Shown: positions 17,941 through 29,064 of the stretch, piece after piece | How positions within the stretch are numbered: position 1 is the stretch's first letter | Layout of the letters: every line of letters starts with the position of its first letter | Assembly (NCBI GenBank): GCA_003427395.1 | Contig: BFEA01000128.1 | Location: 1,786,661 to 1,818,022 of the forward strand | DNA from: Chara braunii | Taxonomy: Eukaryota > Streptophyta > Charophyceae > Charales > Characeae | Length of the DNA: 31,362 bases | Reading direction: 5' to 3' | Notes under the pieces: generated by a model | Told to the model about the DNA's origin: nothing | Databases searched by the model: none | Seen by the model: only the letters and a program-made list of their open reading frames with translations | Made by a program: the position numbers and the translations under genes

Positions 17941-19465
17941 TACTCTTTATCATCGTTATGTGATACAGGATTGGCTCAGGAAGCTCAATGACTTTGTTGT
18001 TTGGCGGTTGCATGCATCCTGCCATCATGGTTCATGGAACCAAAATGTGTGTCAGATTGGTGAGCAGAGGCAGTGGTGCGAGTCATGAGAGATTCAAGCT
18101 GCACCAATCTCTTGTGCAAAATTGGTAAAGTTAAACATAATGGGTTGTCTAGTTTGGGTTGGTGGTAGTACTAGTTTAAGGCAAAAAAGGAGATCTGGCT
18201 ATATGCTTCAGTCGAGATGTTTCACAATATCTGTTTATTGGGTTATTTGGGACCTTGGGTGGGTGATAGTTACCAAGTAGGGATTGATGCTTCTTAGGAA
18301 GACCATTAGCAAAGACAAAATTATCAAGACAACATTAGTAAATCGGCGCTTGTTGTATCTGAGGTTTGAATTTTTGTTTGTCTATAAAAGTGGTTGCCAC
18401 TATGAAAGCCACATGTCGTTAATGGCCAACATTGAAGAGGTCTCTGTTGAACACGAGGAAGATGAGGAGCATATTGCTAGAGGATAATTAAAAGCAGGGA
18501 AAAAAAGTGGGGAAGAGACCATCCTAATCTTCTTTCCTGAACACGAGGGATAGGAGGAGCATATTGTAGGAGAATGATGAGAAGGAAAAAGAGAAGATGG
18601 ATAACAAGAACGGAGAGGTAGTGGAGGACGGGATCATGGATGAGGAGGTGAACATGACACATAACAAACGATTTATTATTGCTAGAAGGTTTTTAGGTCA
18701 CAAAGGGGTTACGACACAAATGTCGTGAGGCATGGTAAATAGGAAGAGCGAGACAAGATCAGTAATCAATTAACATATTTTCTCCTTCCTTCTCCGCCAT
18801 TTCCCAGTTGAAGATATATGCGAAGCAATAAATTGATTGATCAAATATCCTCTCCCCCCCCCTCCCTTCTGTCTCTCTCCTCCCTCAACCCTCCCGCCTC
18901 CCTATAATAAAATGTTTGTAATGTTGCCTTCTTATTGTTCGCTGTTAACATTTTATCCTATTTATTTCAACTTGGTAATCTTATTTATTTCGAGTTAATA
19001 TTTAATATGGGTCATTACTTAGCCGATTTATTGATTCTTAGCAGTTAATATTTAATATAATTCAGTTAAACTTTGTAATTTTATTTGTTTGGAGTTAACG
19101 TTAAATCAAATTCATTTGAAGTTTGTAATATGTCCAAGCAAATTTGTTTGGAATCTTTATCGTTCCAATTGCTGAAGCAGAACCAACAATCCTATGAAAG
19201 GGTTATAAACTCTATACTTAACAAATAAAACAGACAATTTTCATTCTTTTGTGTTTTGTAATGTGCCCGTTGTTGTAATTCGCCCTTTCCCCAACAGTCA
19301 GTCTATTTCGCATTCGCCAATAAAGAGCACAAATTGCCAACAGAACACGCCACCGTCATTACAGACAAACATACATCGAATATGTGCAACAACGTATCAA
19401 CAATGCACATTTTTACACTTCCACGCTTACCACCCAACAACTTTTCATTGACATCGTTGTCTTGG
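17941..19465. other. About 1.5 kb without a recognisable gene
   Basis: A gaacacgagg.....gaggagcatattg segment occurs twice (about 18449-18474 and 18539-18566). 18850-18905 is C/T-rich and 18930-19130 is A/T-rich with a repeated gttaat(a/g)ttaa motif. Short frames at 17792-18088 and 18284-18487 resemble nothing known. This could include the 5' part of the Helitron, whose terminus was not found. Confidence 0.35.
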
Positions 19466-19469
19466 AAAA

Positions 19470-19570
19470 TAGAACCCCATGTCTATATTGTGGTGCACCA
19501 AAATGAGATCAAGAACACATCTGGCCTCCCCTCTGTTGTCGAGAGGGCAAAGTCCGATTGCCTTTATGGG
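19470..19570 (+). pseudogene. Helitron N-terminal zinc finger fragment
   Basis: The frame through 19480 gives CLYCGAPK, a stop, then PLCCREGKVRLP. This is the CxxCGA ... CC..GKV.LP pattern found at the N-terminus of RepHel and related proteins. A TGA at 19504-19506 interrupts it. The sequence after 19575 no longer follows the family. The overlapping 140-codon frame 19334-19756 is in another frame and was not chosen. Confidence 0.65.
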
Positions 19571-19929
19571 GATATCCCACACCACAAACACCGAAAAAAG
19601 ATATACGATGAATATGGGAAGCAGATAGCAGATAAGGAAGGTTATTACAATAATGAGCGCACCAATTTAATATCTCGCTTGAACTCGCATCCCAGGTTGT
19701 CAAAAAAAGAACCGTTGCACCAGGTGCTTGGCCAAGTAATACTAAGAAGTGAATGAGAACTACGACAAAACTTTGACCCCTTGATATATATGCGAGCAAC
19801 CAGCATTTGCGTATATATAATACATAAATATATATATATAGGGTCACCACCTCGTATGTACAAAGTTTTTGAAGCGACCTCCGTACGTACGGGCGTTCGG
19901 GGTCCTGTTCGGGGTTTGAACTTGAAGGC

Positions 19930-20338
19930 GTTTGGCCCCCTCAAAAAATGATTTCAGAAACTAAAAATAAATTTCTTTTTACAATGTTTTTTTTTGTGCG
20001 AGTTCGTTATGATGTGATGTACATACCTATAAATTTTGAAGTCATTTTGCGAAGACAAACAAAAATTAAAAATTGTTAAAGATGGCGGTGTCAAAATGTG
20101 CTTGCCCACTCGCTATTCTATTTTTTTCTTTTTAGTTTTTTTCACTTTATTGTGGGGCCTAGATAATTTTATTATTTTTTAAAACTTTTCCAATAAGTTT
20201 TTTATTATGTGAAGTACACATCTGTAAGTTTTCAGAGCATTTGGCTATGTAAAAAAAAAAACAAATCACCAACTATGGTCGTGTCAAAAACGCGCTCGCT
20301 CGCTCACTAATTTTACTTCTCTTTTCATTTTTCCTCAA
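19930..20338 (+). repeat. Diverged ~200-bp duplication inside the Helitron
   Basis: 20005-20150 and 20204-20335 share ttat.atgtga.gtacacat.t.taa.ttt, then a gtgtcaaaa.g.gct.gc.cactc segment followed by T-rich sequence, at a spacing near 199. It lies where RepHel normally continues after the zinc finger, so it is probably a later insertion or a replacement. A/T-rich, not coding. Confidence 0.5.
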
Positions 20339-20615
20339 CACTCGTTCACTTGCACGGATTTAACCTTCTGCCAATTATGCAACTGACAACACTGCAAGCA
20401 ATTAAACATCTTTTGCGCAAGCTCCATAGACTACTTTGCTTACGCAATTGATGGGACCGTGATTTTATCACTATGTCCAAACCTCCCGATGAAATGATAC
20501 AAGGACCATATGTTTTTATCAATCAGGATGCAGAACACATAGATGAACACAAAAAATGATACAACGGACCTGAAGGGTTACAAGGAAATTGTTTGTTGAT
20601 GCATGACCAACCACC

Positions 20616-22290
20616 CACCGTGAAATAGTCATACATCGCCGTAGTGGTGGCATAATGCCTATCGCTAAAACAAACCGCGCATTTGATCCATTGCATTGCG
20701 TTCTCCATTTTCCATCAGGCGATAAAGGTTGGCCTCTTGAAATAGGTGAACAAGGGAACGAGGAAAATTGCGGTATCACAGCACATGTTTTTTATGCATT
20801 CCGCTTTAATACACGCAAGATAAAACAAATAAACACTATTCCATGTATCACACCTCTTATAATAATTTGTTTGCAAGACTTTTGCAAAAATAGAGCATGA
20901 CCGTCTGTTGTATGATCGATTGCGCAAAACAAAGATTCGTGCAGAATTGTATCAAAATCTCCACAATTAGGTCATGACATACGATAATGTGGAGGATGTC
21001 GCACACGAATTATCCTACTTGATACATTCATTGGAAGCCCACGCGACATGCACCGGCGCTATGAAGGCTCGATGACAGCAGTACAAAAATTTGGGACACC
21101 GGATTTATTCATAACCATAACATGTAATCCTCACTGACCCGAGTTCGAAAACGAGCTTCTACCTAATCAACAGCCCGCTGATAGACCAGATTTTGCACGT
21201 GTTTTCACGAGCTGTTTATGACAATTGATCCATAATATCCACTCCGCTCATATATTTCGCCCTTCTGCTGCTTATGTTTATATGATCGAATTATGAAAAT
21301 GGGGTCTTCTACATGCACACTTGATTATCATATGAGAAGAACAACACAAAACTGTGACACTTGAGCAAATTAATTCTTAATCTGTGTTGAACTTTTTCAA
21401 AGTGTTGCATTGTATGAACTCATTTTATCCCACATAATCCACAATCCATGTGGGATATATAATATGCAAGTTTCATGCATGCGTGAAGAGCACTACATGC
21501 AATTTCCCCCCAAGGATTTATCCGACTGCACCATATGAAACAAAGAAACTGGGTACCTAGCGTACCTGCGATGCGAACCTTCTGATGGAGGTATGACTAT
21601 TGCTTGCAACGTCATTCCTATTGACAATTCTTGGATTGTCCCGTTCAATCCTTCCCCCCATTGGGCTACCATACTCATCCCACCGTGGAGATTTGTGCAT
21701 CAATTGCTGCTTGGTGCTACACATTCAATTATATCATGAAAAAATCGGATAGAGTCATGGTTGTTGAAGCAATGAATACAAATGACGAAATCCAAACATA
21801 CGACTCGATACGAGGACATGCAAACAATTGGCATCGCCGAGGCATACCCACAAATCTTCAAATCCTCAATATTTGAACGATATCCGTCTATTATTGCACT
21901 TCCTGTGTATACGAAACACTGCCAATGAGATTATTTTCAATGGCGCAATGCTGAACGATTGCTCTAGGACCAGCCCCAGAAACTGAACTCATCACGTAGT
22001 TTAAGTTGAATGTTGCGTACCTCCAAGATGTTGATGTTACAAAACCATTATACAAAGGCATGATTTGACGCTTTCGTAAAACAATATAACAATAGATGGT
22101 TCGTCGTTGTGGCACTAACACAATCGGGCGAATACATACCATCCACCCAAATGCAAGTGATCCATTCGATCTACCAATGTTCCTCCTTTCACCGTACTCA
22201 CGCGGAACCATCACATTTTTGCATCTTCGCACTGTAGATGACGAGGTTCATCCCACATATCAATCGGCATTAAGGCATTGAGTCTGTGAT
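20616..22290 (+). pseudogene. Helitron Rep (HUH endonuclease) region, decayed
   Basis: 20616-20897 gives HREIVIHRRSGG then NRAFDPLHCVLHFPSGDKGW, the classic pre-Rep signature. After a shift, 20875-20980 gives KIEHDRLLYDRLR and RAELYQNL. From 21000 the frame reads GSPRDMHRRYEGSMTAVQKF, PDLFITITCNPH and RPDFARVF, then the HUH site HAH at 21312-21320. In another frame the two catalytic tyrosines appear as YTFNY (Tyr codons 21718-21720 and 21730-21732). FERYPSIIALPV (21872) and FKLNVA follow, then LRTVDDEVHPTYQ near 22225-22262. At least four frame changes and several stops. Catalytic residues survive, but the gene is dead. Confidence 0.85.
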
Positions 22291-23122
22291 AACACATAAT
22301 TTAATGTTGTCCTCCGTTATGCGATTTTCACATCTTTCTCATCAATGATGCGCGATTTGTTTGTTCAGATTGTTCTTCAAGGCGCTCGAACAACTCCCAA
22401 TGAACTCTTTGAAACTCACTGGATGCCTTTCACAAAAAGCTTGTTGGTGCAAACGCTCCACAATCTGACATTAAAGCATTGGTCTTCCTTTATATTGAAA
22501 ACCGTCTACAAGAAAAAAGGAAAAACCTCGAAGATGCTGGCCCGATTCCGCTTCCACCACCAGATAAAAATGAAGATGATTATCTTGCTACAGGATCACG
22601 AAAAACATGAATTCCTAGAATCGTAGACGAAGAGATTTCATACAACAAAGAAGATTTTCGTCGCGCCTCCGCCCTTCACAACATGTAAAAGGCCCAATGC
22701 CCAAGGCTCCAATTATAAAATTGATTATAACACTTAAACGCACACCTCTTCCCATTAGGGCTGGAAGAGCCTCAACTATTGCTCCCCTGGAGCCAGTTTC
22801 CCTGCATAATATAAATATAACCTAGTCTCGGAACATTGATTGCTTCCCAAGTGAGGAAGGATTTACCCCATTGTGTGACTCCTCAATTATCCCTACTTCA
22901 ATTGTCTGCACGCTGAGGGGCTGCCTATTTGTTTATATATGACAAGAAAAAGAAAACTTTTTGTTTCAACTTCATTCTTGCACACATTCACATTCAAGAC
23001 AAAAAATGTCACTCTCCTCGACGGTGCCTAGACATTCCACTCCCGATTCAAGGCCACACATATATTGCAACTTCCACACTCGATATCCCAAAACAATCCA
23101 CACTCGTACCAATTATTTACAT
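22167..23122 (+). repeat. Helitron internal tandem duplication, unit 1
   Basis: Starts at cgatctacca and runs 956 bp to the next cgatctacca. It spans the Rep-helicase linker (LRTVDDEVHPTYQ; MRDLFVQIVLQGARTTPNEL from 22345; LEDAGPIPLPPPDKNEDDYL near 22533-22592) and the start of the helicase with its eroded P-loop. Relative to unit 2 it lacks about 60 bases in two places. Confidence 0.85.
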
Positions 23123-24139
23123 CGATCTACCAACGTTCCTCCTTTCACCTTACTCATGCGGAGCCATCACATTTTTGCATCTTCGCACTGTAGATGACGA
23201 GGTTCATCCCACACATCAATCGACATTAAGGCACTGAGTCTGCTCGGTGATAACACATAATTTAATGTCGTCTTCCGTTATGCGGTTTTCACATCTTTCT
23301 CATCAATGATGCGCGACTTGTTTGTTCACATTTTTCTTCACGGCGCTCGAACAACTCCCAATGAACTCTTTGAAACTCACTGGATGCCTTCCACAAAGAG
23401 CTCGTTGGTGCAAACGCTCCACAATCTGACATCAAAGCATTGGTCTTCCTTTATATTGAAAACCGTCTATAAGAAAAAGGGAAAAACCTCGAAGATGCTG
23501 GCCTAATTCCGCTTCCACCACCATATAAAAATGAAGCTGATTATCTCGCTACAAGAGCACGAAGAACATGAATTCCTAGAATCGTAGACGAAGAGATTTC
23601 TTACAACAAAGAAGATTTTCGTCGCGCCTCCGCCCTTCACAACATGTTAAGGTCCCAATGCCCAAGGCTCCATTTATAAAATTGATTACAACACCTAAAC
23701 GCACACGTCTTCCCATTAGGGCTGAAAGGGCCTCAACCACTCCTCCCCTGGAGACAGCTTCCCTGTATAATACAAATATAACCTAGTCTCGAGGCATTGA
23801 TTGCTTCCAAAGTGAGGAAGGATTAACCCCATTGTGTGCAAAATCAATCTCTGCCCTACAAGACTCCTCAATTATCTCTACGTCAATTTTCTGCACGGTG
23901 AGGAGTTGCCTCTTTGTTTATGTACTGACAAGAAAAGGAAAACTTTTTGTTTCAACTCCATTCTTGCACACATTAGCATTCAAGACCAAATCACATTGCT
24001 TGTTGCTTTCAATGGAATAAATGTGACTCTCCTCGACGGTGCCTAGACATTCCACTCCCGATTTAAGGCCACACATATATTGCAACTTCCACACTCGATA
24101 TACCAAAACAATCCACACTCATACCAATTATTTACATCG
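23123..24139 (+). repeat. Helitron internal tandem duplication, unit 2
   Basis: 1017 bp, closely similar to unit 1 (substitutions every few tens of bases). It keeps two segments missing from unit 1 (about 23841-23860 and 23988-24018). The frame with KRKTFCFNSILAH and then ITLLVAFNGINVTLLDGA marks helicase motif I and Ia; the glycines of the Walker A loop before GKTF are gone. It continues without break into the rest of the helicase, so unit 2 holds the original right-hand junction. Confidence 0.85.
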
Positions 24140-25155
24140 CTGTTGTTGTCATGTGGCACGAGTCTCCAATAATATAAAGATTTCATATTGAAGCACTCGA
24201 CCGAATCTTACGTGACATTTGTTAATTTAGTCAACTTTTTAGCAACAATATCCTCATACTCAATGGAAATTCTATCATATCTTACTTGTAATAACCAAAG
24301 CCATACGTGCACAAGTTGTCGATGCATGCATCAAATCATCTCCTTTATGACACCACTTTCAAACAATGCACCTCTCTTAAAACATGCATGTCCTCACCCA
24401 AACGGACACCGATGTTAATCACAACTATGCCCACTGGTTGCTTCCATTGGAAAACAATGACCTCCCAGAACCACCACACACTGCCCCTAACACAATTGGA
24501 CTACCTCCTCACCTTTACTTCCATGAGGGTTCTGCTCAACTCTTTGCTTTGACATTTCCCACCTCCAAACAAAATACTGAAACCCACAATGGCTAGCTGA
24601 GCGACTCATATCAAACACCCAAGTTTATTGCCACTCTTAACTTCATCATTTTGAACCAGTTTTCTGACCCCGTTATCATTTCTGCTCACTGACACATTGC
24701 TTCCAAACAAAGAATATGTGGATATCTCTGTTGACATATTTAACACACAAGATCTCCCGTTGTACGTCCTCGATATGAAAAAGGGAACACGGTTATCCTC
24801 TTACCAAATATTGCCATTAGAACAATTTATGCAATAACACACGTCCAATTGTTAATTATATGACAAACAACCCCTTCTTGCATTCACGAGTACTGCCTAC
24901 ATTGCAAATCGTGCTACTCCCCCAAATACTCCTTTTCGTTACAAATCTGACAAACCCTTTTCCATGGCAGCAACAATTTGCCATCCGCCCTCTTGAGGTC
25001 AATCTGTCATACATGTTGATGTTGATCTTCAACAACACACATAAACAATTTTACGTTGCTGTCTCGCGCATTGGTCATCCCTCGCACATCCGGTTCGCAC
25101 TCCCCTCTTCCCTACCCCCCACAACAAATACTTCCCACGAAGAAATCCTTGCATA
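24140..25155 (+). pseudogene. Helitron Pif1-like helicase C-terminal region, decayed
   Basis: 24142-24225 reads MWHESPII, stop, FHIEALDRILRDIC: the Walker B region with Asp replaced by His in the usual DE pair. 24303-24395 gives IRAQVVDACIKSSPL and NMHVLTQ, matching the segment after the third motif. 24780-24850 gives NTVILLPNIAIRT in one frame. 24860-25153 gives FPWQQQFAIRP and HKQFYVAVSRIGHPSHIRFA, the last helicase motif and arginine finger. The usual TINKSQGQT segment is missing between them, a small deletion. The relic ends at about 25153. Confidence 0.82.
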
Positions 25156-26480
25156 GCACGCGTTCATTTTACCGACACTCCCCTACTGTAACCTTTTGCC
25201 TTTTACAACTAACACAGTTACTTCATATTCACATTCATCTTGTGTGCACGTATCTTGACAATGCCGAAAACAACAAAAAGACCTAAAACTGTACTCCGAT
25301 CCTACCTCTACCAATTTGACCGAAAACACAGTGATCCCTTTTACTTTCACCGATAATCACACAACTTCTACAACATCCTCCCCAACATCAACCGTTGCTA
25401 TCTCCACCGCTTCTCCATCCATTTCTGCTCAACCTTCAACTCCCCGACAATCCACTACATCTTCTTCACCTCTCTTAACAAATTCCTCTTTTCTTGAACG
25501 CCACGGTTTAGATGAGCTCACTCGAAGTCAACTCGAGATGTCGATGGCTACCACAACAACCACAATTGTCACTTCCGCAACACCTCCTGCTGCTCAACCC
25601 CCCCCTTCACAACTTTGCTACCAAACATGATACAACTCGAAGGACGACCCACAGGAAATGTTAGATGGGATGCTTGACATCACAACCATCATGCCGACAC
25701 CATTGAGGACATCATTGATCAATTCTCTGGGAAGACTTCCTCCTCACAAACCACGCTGCTTTCTCTCCCTCCCTCTACATCTTTACTACATACATACAAC
25801 ACCTCCACTGGTTTCCGTAAAGGTCTCCTCAACTACAAACACAATAGCATCATTGACGCCCTCCACTGCTTCCGCACAACCTATACACTGCCCCCTCTTC
25901 TCCCTCGTGTCCATTAGACAGATCCTCACTAATGGCGTCCCCTTGCAGCTTATATGCACACGCCACGACTCTCATCTATGACAAGCTTGTTTCTCGCCTC
26001 GCACTCTCCATATACAACATCCCACACACCCCACACACCTGGCAATACCATTATGACCTCCTCGCTATCCATCTCGTGATTCGCAGTTTCAACTTCCTCC
26101 CTTCCATGTCTACAAGGATAACATCGTCTACATAGCTCTCTGGCTTCTACGCGCTCGAGGCTTCTCCGGCCACTCCAGATAAAAGTCAGCTGGCATGACC
26201 ACTTCAAACAGAAGCACACAAAGGCGGCAACCAGCAAAGCGACGTTCTACAGCCAGCATAACAGCAAAGCCATGTTCTACAGCCAGCATAAGCACTTCAA
26301 ACAGTGGCAGGCAGAACCAAGGGCAATGACCATGAAGAAAAAACAATGACAAAGGAACAGATAGATAGATAGACACATGGATATAGGGTTCAGCTTCTTG
26401 ATGAGTCGGTGAAACTCCGACGAAACAGTTTGTCACAGCCCCTCGTTTGTTGTCCTCTTCTCCCTCTCTGCCTACGGTTT
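25156..26480 (+). other. Ser/Thr/Pro-rich open frames after the Helitron helicase
   Basis: Plus-strand frames 25316-25630, 25658-25981 and 25932-26135 are rich in Thr, Ser and Pro and have C/A-rich codons like the Helitron relic before them. They follow each other with frame changes and could be a second decayed Helitron-borne protein or captured sequence. No family was recognised. 26235-26308 holds two copies of an agcaaagc..tgttctacagccagcata segment, seen again at about 26690-26750 beyond the microsatellites. Confidence 0.3.
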
Positions 26481-26499
26481 ACTGGGCAACTCTGTTTGA

Positions 26500-26681
<182 letters not shown>

Positions 26682-26839
26682 AACAGCCAGCAAAGCCAAC
26701 CGCCAGGCAGCAATCATAAAAGCCACGATCTATGTCCAGCATAAACACTTTGAAGCCCACGCACAGACCAACAGGCGACAATCACGAAAAAATAGACAAC
26801 AGTGAAGCAACAAAGAAAGAGACCGCCAGACACACCACA

Positions 26840-27010
26840 TTCAGTCACACTGCCTAAGCATTTCAGGTGCTACAGACGTGTTTCTTTGCCTGCTGTGAGT
26901 CCACATTTGTGTTTTGTCCTCTTTTGAGTGCACTGCCTAAGCATTTCAGGTGCTACAGACGTGTTTCAGGTGCTACAGACGTGTTTCTTTGCCTGTTGTG
27001 AGTCCACTTT
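26840..27010 (+). repeat. Short direct duplications
   Basis: cactgcctaagcatttcaggtgctacagacgtgtttc occurs at about 26848 and 26930, and the inner ttcaggtgctacagacgtgt part is repeated once more at about 26963. This is local tandem amplification, period near 82, without coding support. Confidence 0.6.
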
Positions 27011-27084
27011 TGAGTGCATTCAAACACCTCCCATGTACATGACTCTGAAACTCTTCAATAGACTGCACAATGTCATTCCATTGT

Positions 27085-27410
27085 GTTTCCCCCCCCCTCT
27101 ACTACCAACAATCCCTGCACTTTCCCCATGGATGGGATTCTCCTTTCCTCTTCTTGCCCATGGTTCTCTCTTGCATTGTATACCCCCCCCCCCCCCCCCC
27201 CGCCACTTCGCGAAGGCGGCGTCCCCCAGCGGGCCGTGCCCGCGCGCGGTCGGCAGGAAGCCGATCTCATTCTCCACCTGCGCCATTTTTTTTTTGTGCC
27301 GGTCGCCGTCATTTCACCCCCCCCCCCCCCCCCCCACACACCAACAATCCCTACCCTTTCCCCATGGATGAGATGCCCCTTCCATCTCCTCGCCCGTGGC
27401 GGGTCCGCTT
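27085..27410 (+). repeat. Duplicated segment with poly(C) tracts
   Basis: accaacaatccct..c.ctttccccatggatg.gat is present at about 27106 and 27340, each preceded by a C-rich run and followed by a related ctcgccc.tgg segment. The two are about 234 bp apart. The GC-rich insert at 27202-27316 sits between them. Confidence 0.65.
27202..27316 (-). other. GC-rich insert with bacterial-like codon bias
   Basis: 115 bp bounded on each side by a run of exactly 19 C (27183-27201 and 27317-27335). On the minus strand an ATG near 27286 opens MAQVENEIGFLPTARGHG and continues to AAFAKW, with G or C at nearly every third position. Composition and codon use differ sharply from the surroundings. It may be a contaminating high-GC bacterial read joined through homopolymers, or a GC-rich local repeat. 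No protein family was recognised and it is too short to annotate as a gene. Confidence 0.4.
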
Positions 27411-27429
27411 TGTTGTTTTAATTTTGTTC

Positions 27430-27913
27430 TTTCCCTTTGTATGACAAGTGCATCAAATTGTGTGCTTATACAATTGTTGATTTTCATGTCGATTTATATC
27501 TACATGCATACTGCCCAAGTTAAAATTATCAACGTCACATTTTCTTGGCACTCCTTTCCAATTTGTTCTCCCTTTTTTATTCTTCATTCATCTGTGTTGT
27601 TGTTTTCTTCCTTGTCTTTCTGTACTCCTTTTTTGTTTTCTTCTTTGCGTTTCCTCCACGGCCATCATTTGCTATTTCTTATCTTCTCATTTTGCTCTTC
27701 CAAATTGGACTGTGTATGGATCAATTTGATGAGGCTTGGGACGCTCTCCCCTCCGTACTGAAGAATTTTGGGACGCTCTCCCCTTCATTCCAAAATATCC
27801 ATAAAATGGCTCCACGAAGGCATTACTCCGGGAACGTCTATTAGCGGTTTGTCTTCAGGCCACCATCCCCAACAACATGAAGTCATCCGTCCAACAAGAA
27901 GCCGACTCCGGGG
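27430..27913. other. No recognisable gene
   Basis: T/C-rich sequence giving Phe/Ser-rich frames (27396-27761 and 27545-27844). A gggacgctctcccct segment is repeated at about 27740 and 27773. No domain recognised. Confidence 0.4.
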
Positions 27914-28118
27914 TAGTTACAATGTCTTTTTTTTTTTTTTTTAAAGGGCGACGGCCTTGAGATATTATCATTGAGCTGACCTGCCCCAAGCAATTCATTA
28001 GTTGGTTTTACTCGTCAAGTTCCATCATCTGGATTCGAACACAGCACCTGGTCTGTATTTCAACAGTTCATGGGTGTACCCACTGAGCTAGGCTCTTGTG
28101 TGGATAGTTACAATGTCT
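27914..28118 (-). mobile_element. Complete tRNA-derived SINE, family 1, with 14-bp TSD
   Basis: TAGTTACAATGTCT flanks it at 27914-27927 and 28105-28118. The element (27928-28104, 177 bp) reads on the minus strand: tRNA-like head with TAGCTCAGTGGGTA box A (about 28080-28093) and GTTCGAATCC box B (about 28031-28040), a short body, the family end atctcaaggccgtcgcccttt and a 15-T (poly-A) tail. This is the best preserved SINE in the window and the reference for the copies at 6697-6891 and 9551-9645. Long, nearly intact TSDs suggest a fairly recent insertion. Confidence 0.85.
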
Positions 28119-28688
28119 GATCTTCACCATTCCCACAGTCTGATAGAAAGGCTGCAGTGTAAGCACAAGTGCTGCAGGCTGCAGGTCTTCCACTCGAGCT
28201 GGCAAAGATGGGATGCTTTCGATGTTCTGCGAGCGCACCAGTGCGCTGTTGGCATTGCCTCATGTGCGAGCAGCCATGGAAAACACGTACGTTTCACCAC
28301 TGGCATATCCATGAGCGATTCCCAAAGCCGCGGATCGTAAGTGATACATGCAAAAAACTGTAGTTGTTTCACTCATCCCCTTTGTGTTTTTTTTTTCCTG
28401 TCTGCTAGTCTAATTACATCTGCTAGTCATATTATTCATGTGGACTATGTATGATCCATTGTCGGGCGGCTGCCTGGCAACCGTAGCCTCTCTCTTGACT
28501 GCACCCTTGTTATTGTCTGTTTTCACGTGTTTGGGGGCTTCTCTGACCCTCAAGCTTTTGGCGCGGTCATTGCACTTTGTGTAGACAGGTGCTGCTGTCA
28601 GTGAATAACATGCCAAGAATCATGGTAAGATGTATCTATCTATAATAGTGGGTGGATGCAGATCAGACTCGGATACCTGGTTGTGTAA
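28119..28688. other. No supported gene
   Basis: Overlapping frames on both strands (28098-28340, 28169-28363, 28124-28372) compete. One plus frame has a CFRC...CWHCLMC cysteine pattern, but it is too short and unpaired for a known zinc finger. 28410-28616 on the minus strand is unremarkable. Confidence 0.3.
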
Positions 28689-28701
28689 TTGAATTTCTTC
28701 A

Positions 28702-28881
28702 ATGCGATTGACACTTTCACATCTTCACATTCCGGTTCAGAGACTCCCTCCGCCCTTCCTCATTATCAACACTTCTCTCAGCATAAACTTAGCGAGAATA
28801 GCAACAGCAATGCTGTCACTGGTTTCCCGGAGCGGAGGTTGCTGCCGAGGGCAGCAGAGACTGCCATGGCAGGATTTCACG
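28702..28881 (+). CDS. Candidate first exon of hypothetical gene
   Basis: An ATG at 28702 opens 60 codons that end at a good donor site, CACG|GTGAGT (intron from 28882), in phase 0. The next in-phase acceptor, TTGTAG at 29102-29107, joins directly to the 301-codon frame. The encoded segment is hydrophobic in the middle (PPPFLIINTSLSINLA), possibly a weak signal or anchor. A competing frame at 28689-28988 overlaps and would not join in phase. This is a gene model from splice words only; no homology is known. Confidence 0.2.
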
Positions 28882-29064
28882 GTGAGTCGTCAAGGGGAAC
28901 TTCCTCAATTGTGGTGCATGATCCTGGAGCTGCGCTAGCGCTAGTGCCCCGATGCCGCCAGACCGGCAAGGCCCGGTCCGCCGGCTAGACTGGTGCTGGG
29001 GGTAGGGAGCCCTTCGGCTGCCAGGCCTGTACGTGCGCCCAGCAGACGTGCATGGCGTTTTGAC

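Larger units (their letters stand above)
19470..25155 (+). mobile_element. Degraded autonomous Helitron (RepHel)
   Basis: Translated pieces in all three plus frames line up in the order of a Helitron RepHel protein: N-terminal zinc finger, pre-Rep region, Rep endonuclease with HUH and paired tyrosines, linker, and Pif1-like helicase to its last motif. RepHel nicks and unwinds DNA for rolling-circle transposition. Stops and frameshifts are spread throughout, a ~0.7 kb unrelated repeat separates zinc finger and Rep, and ~1 kb is tandemly duplicated. The 5' TC end and 3' hairpin-CTRR end could not be placed, so the limits given are those of the protein relic. Confidence 0.88.

Noticed and set aside
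19334-19756. 140-codon frame overlapping the Helitron zinc finger
   Set aside because: The Helitron signature CLYCGA...CC..GKVRLP is in a different frame over the same bases; this frame matches nothing I recognise.
28169-28363. Small zinc-finger protein (CxxC...CxxCxxC pattern)
   Set aside because: The spacing fits no known finger, and overlapping frames on both strands are equally long.
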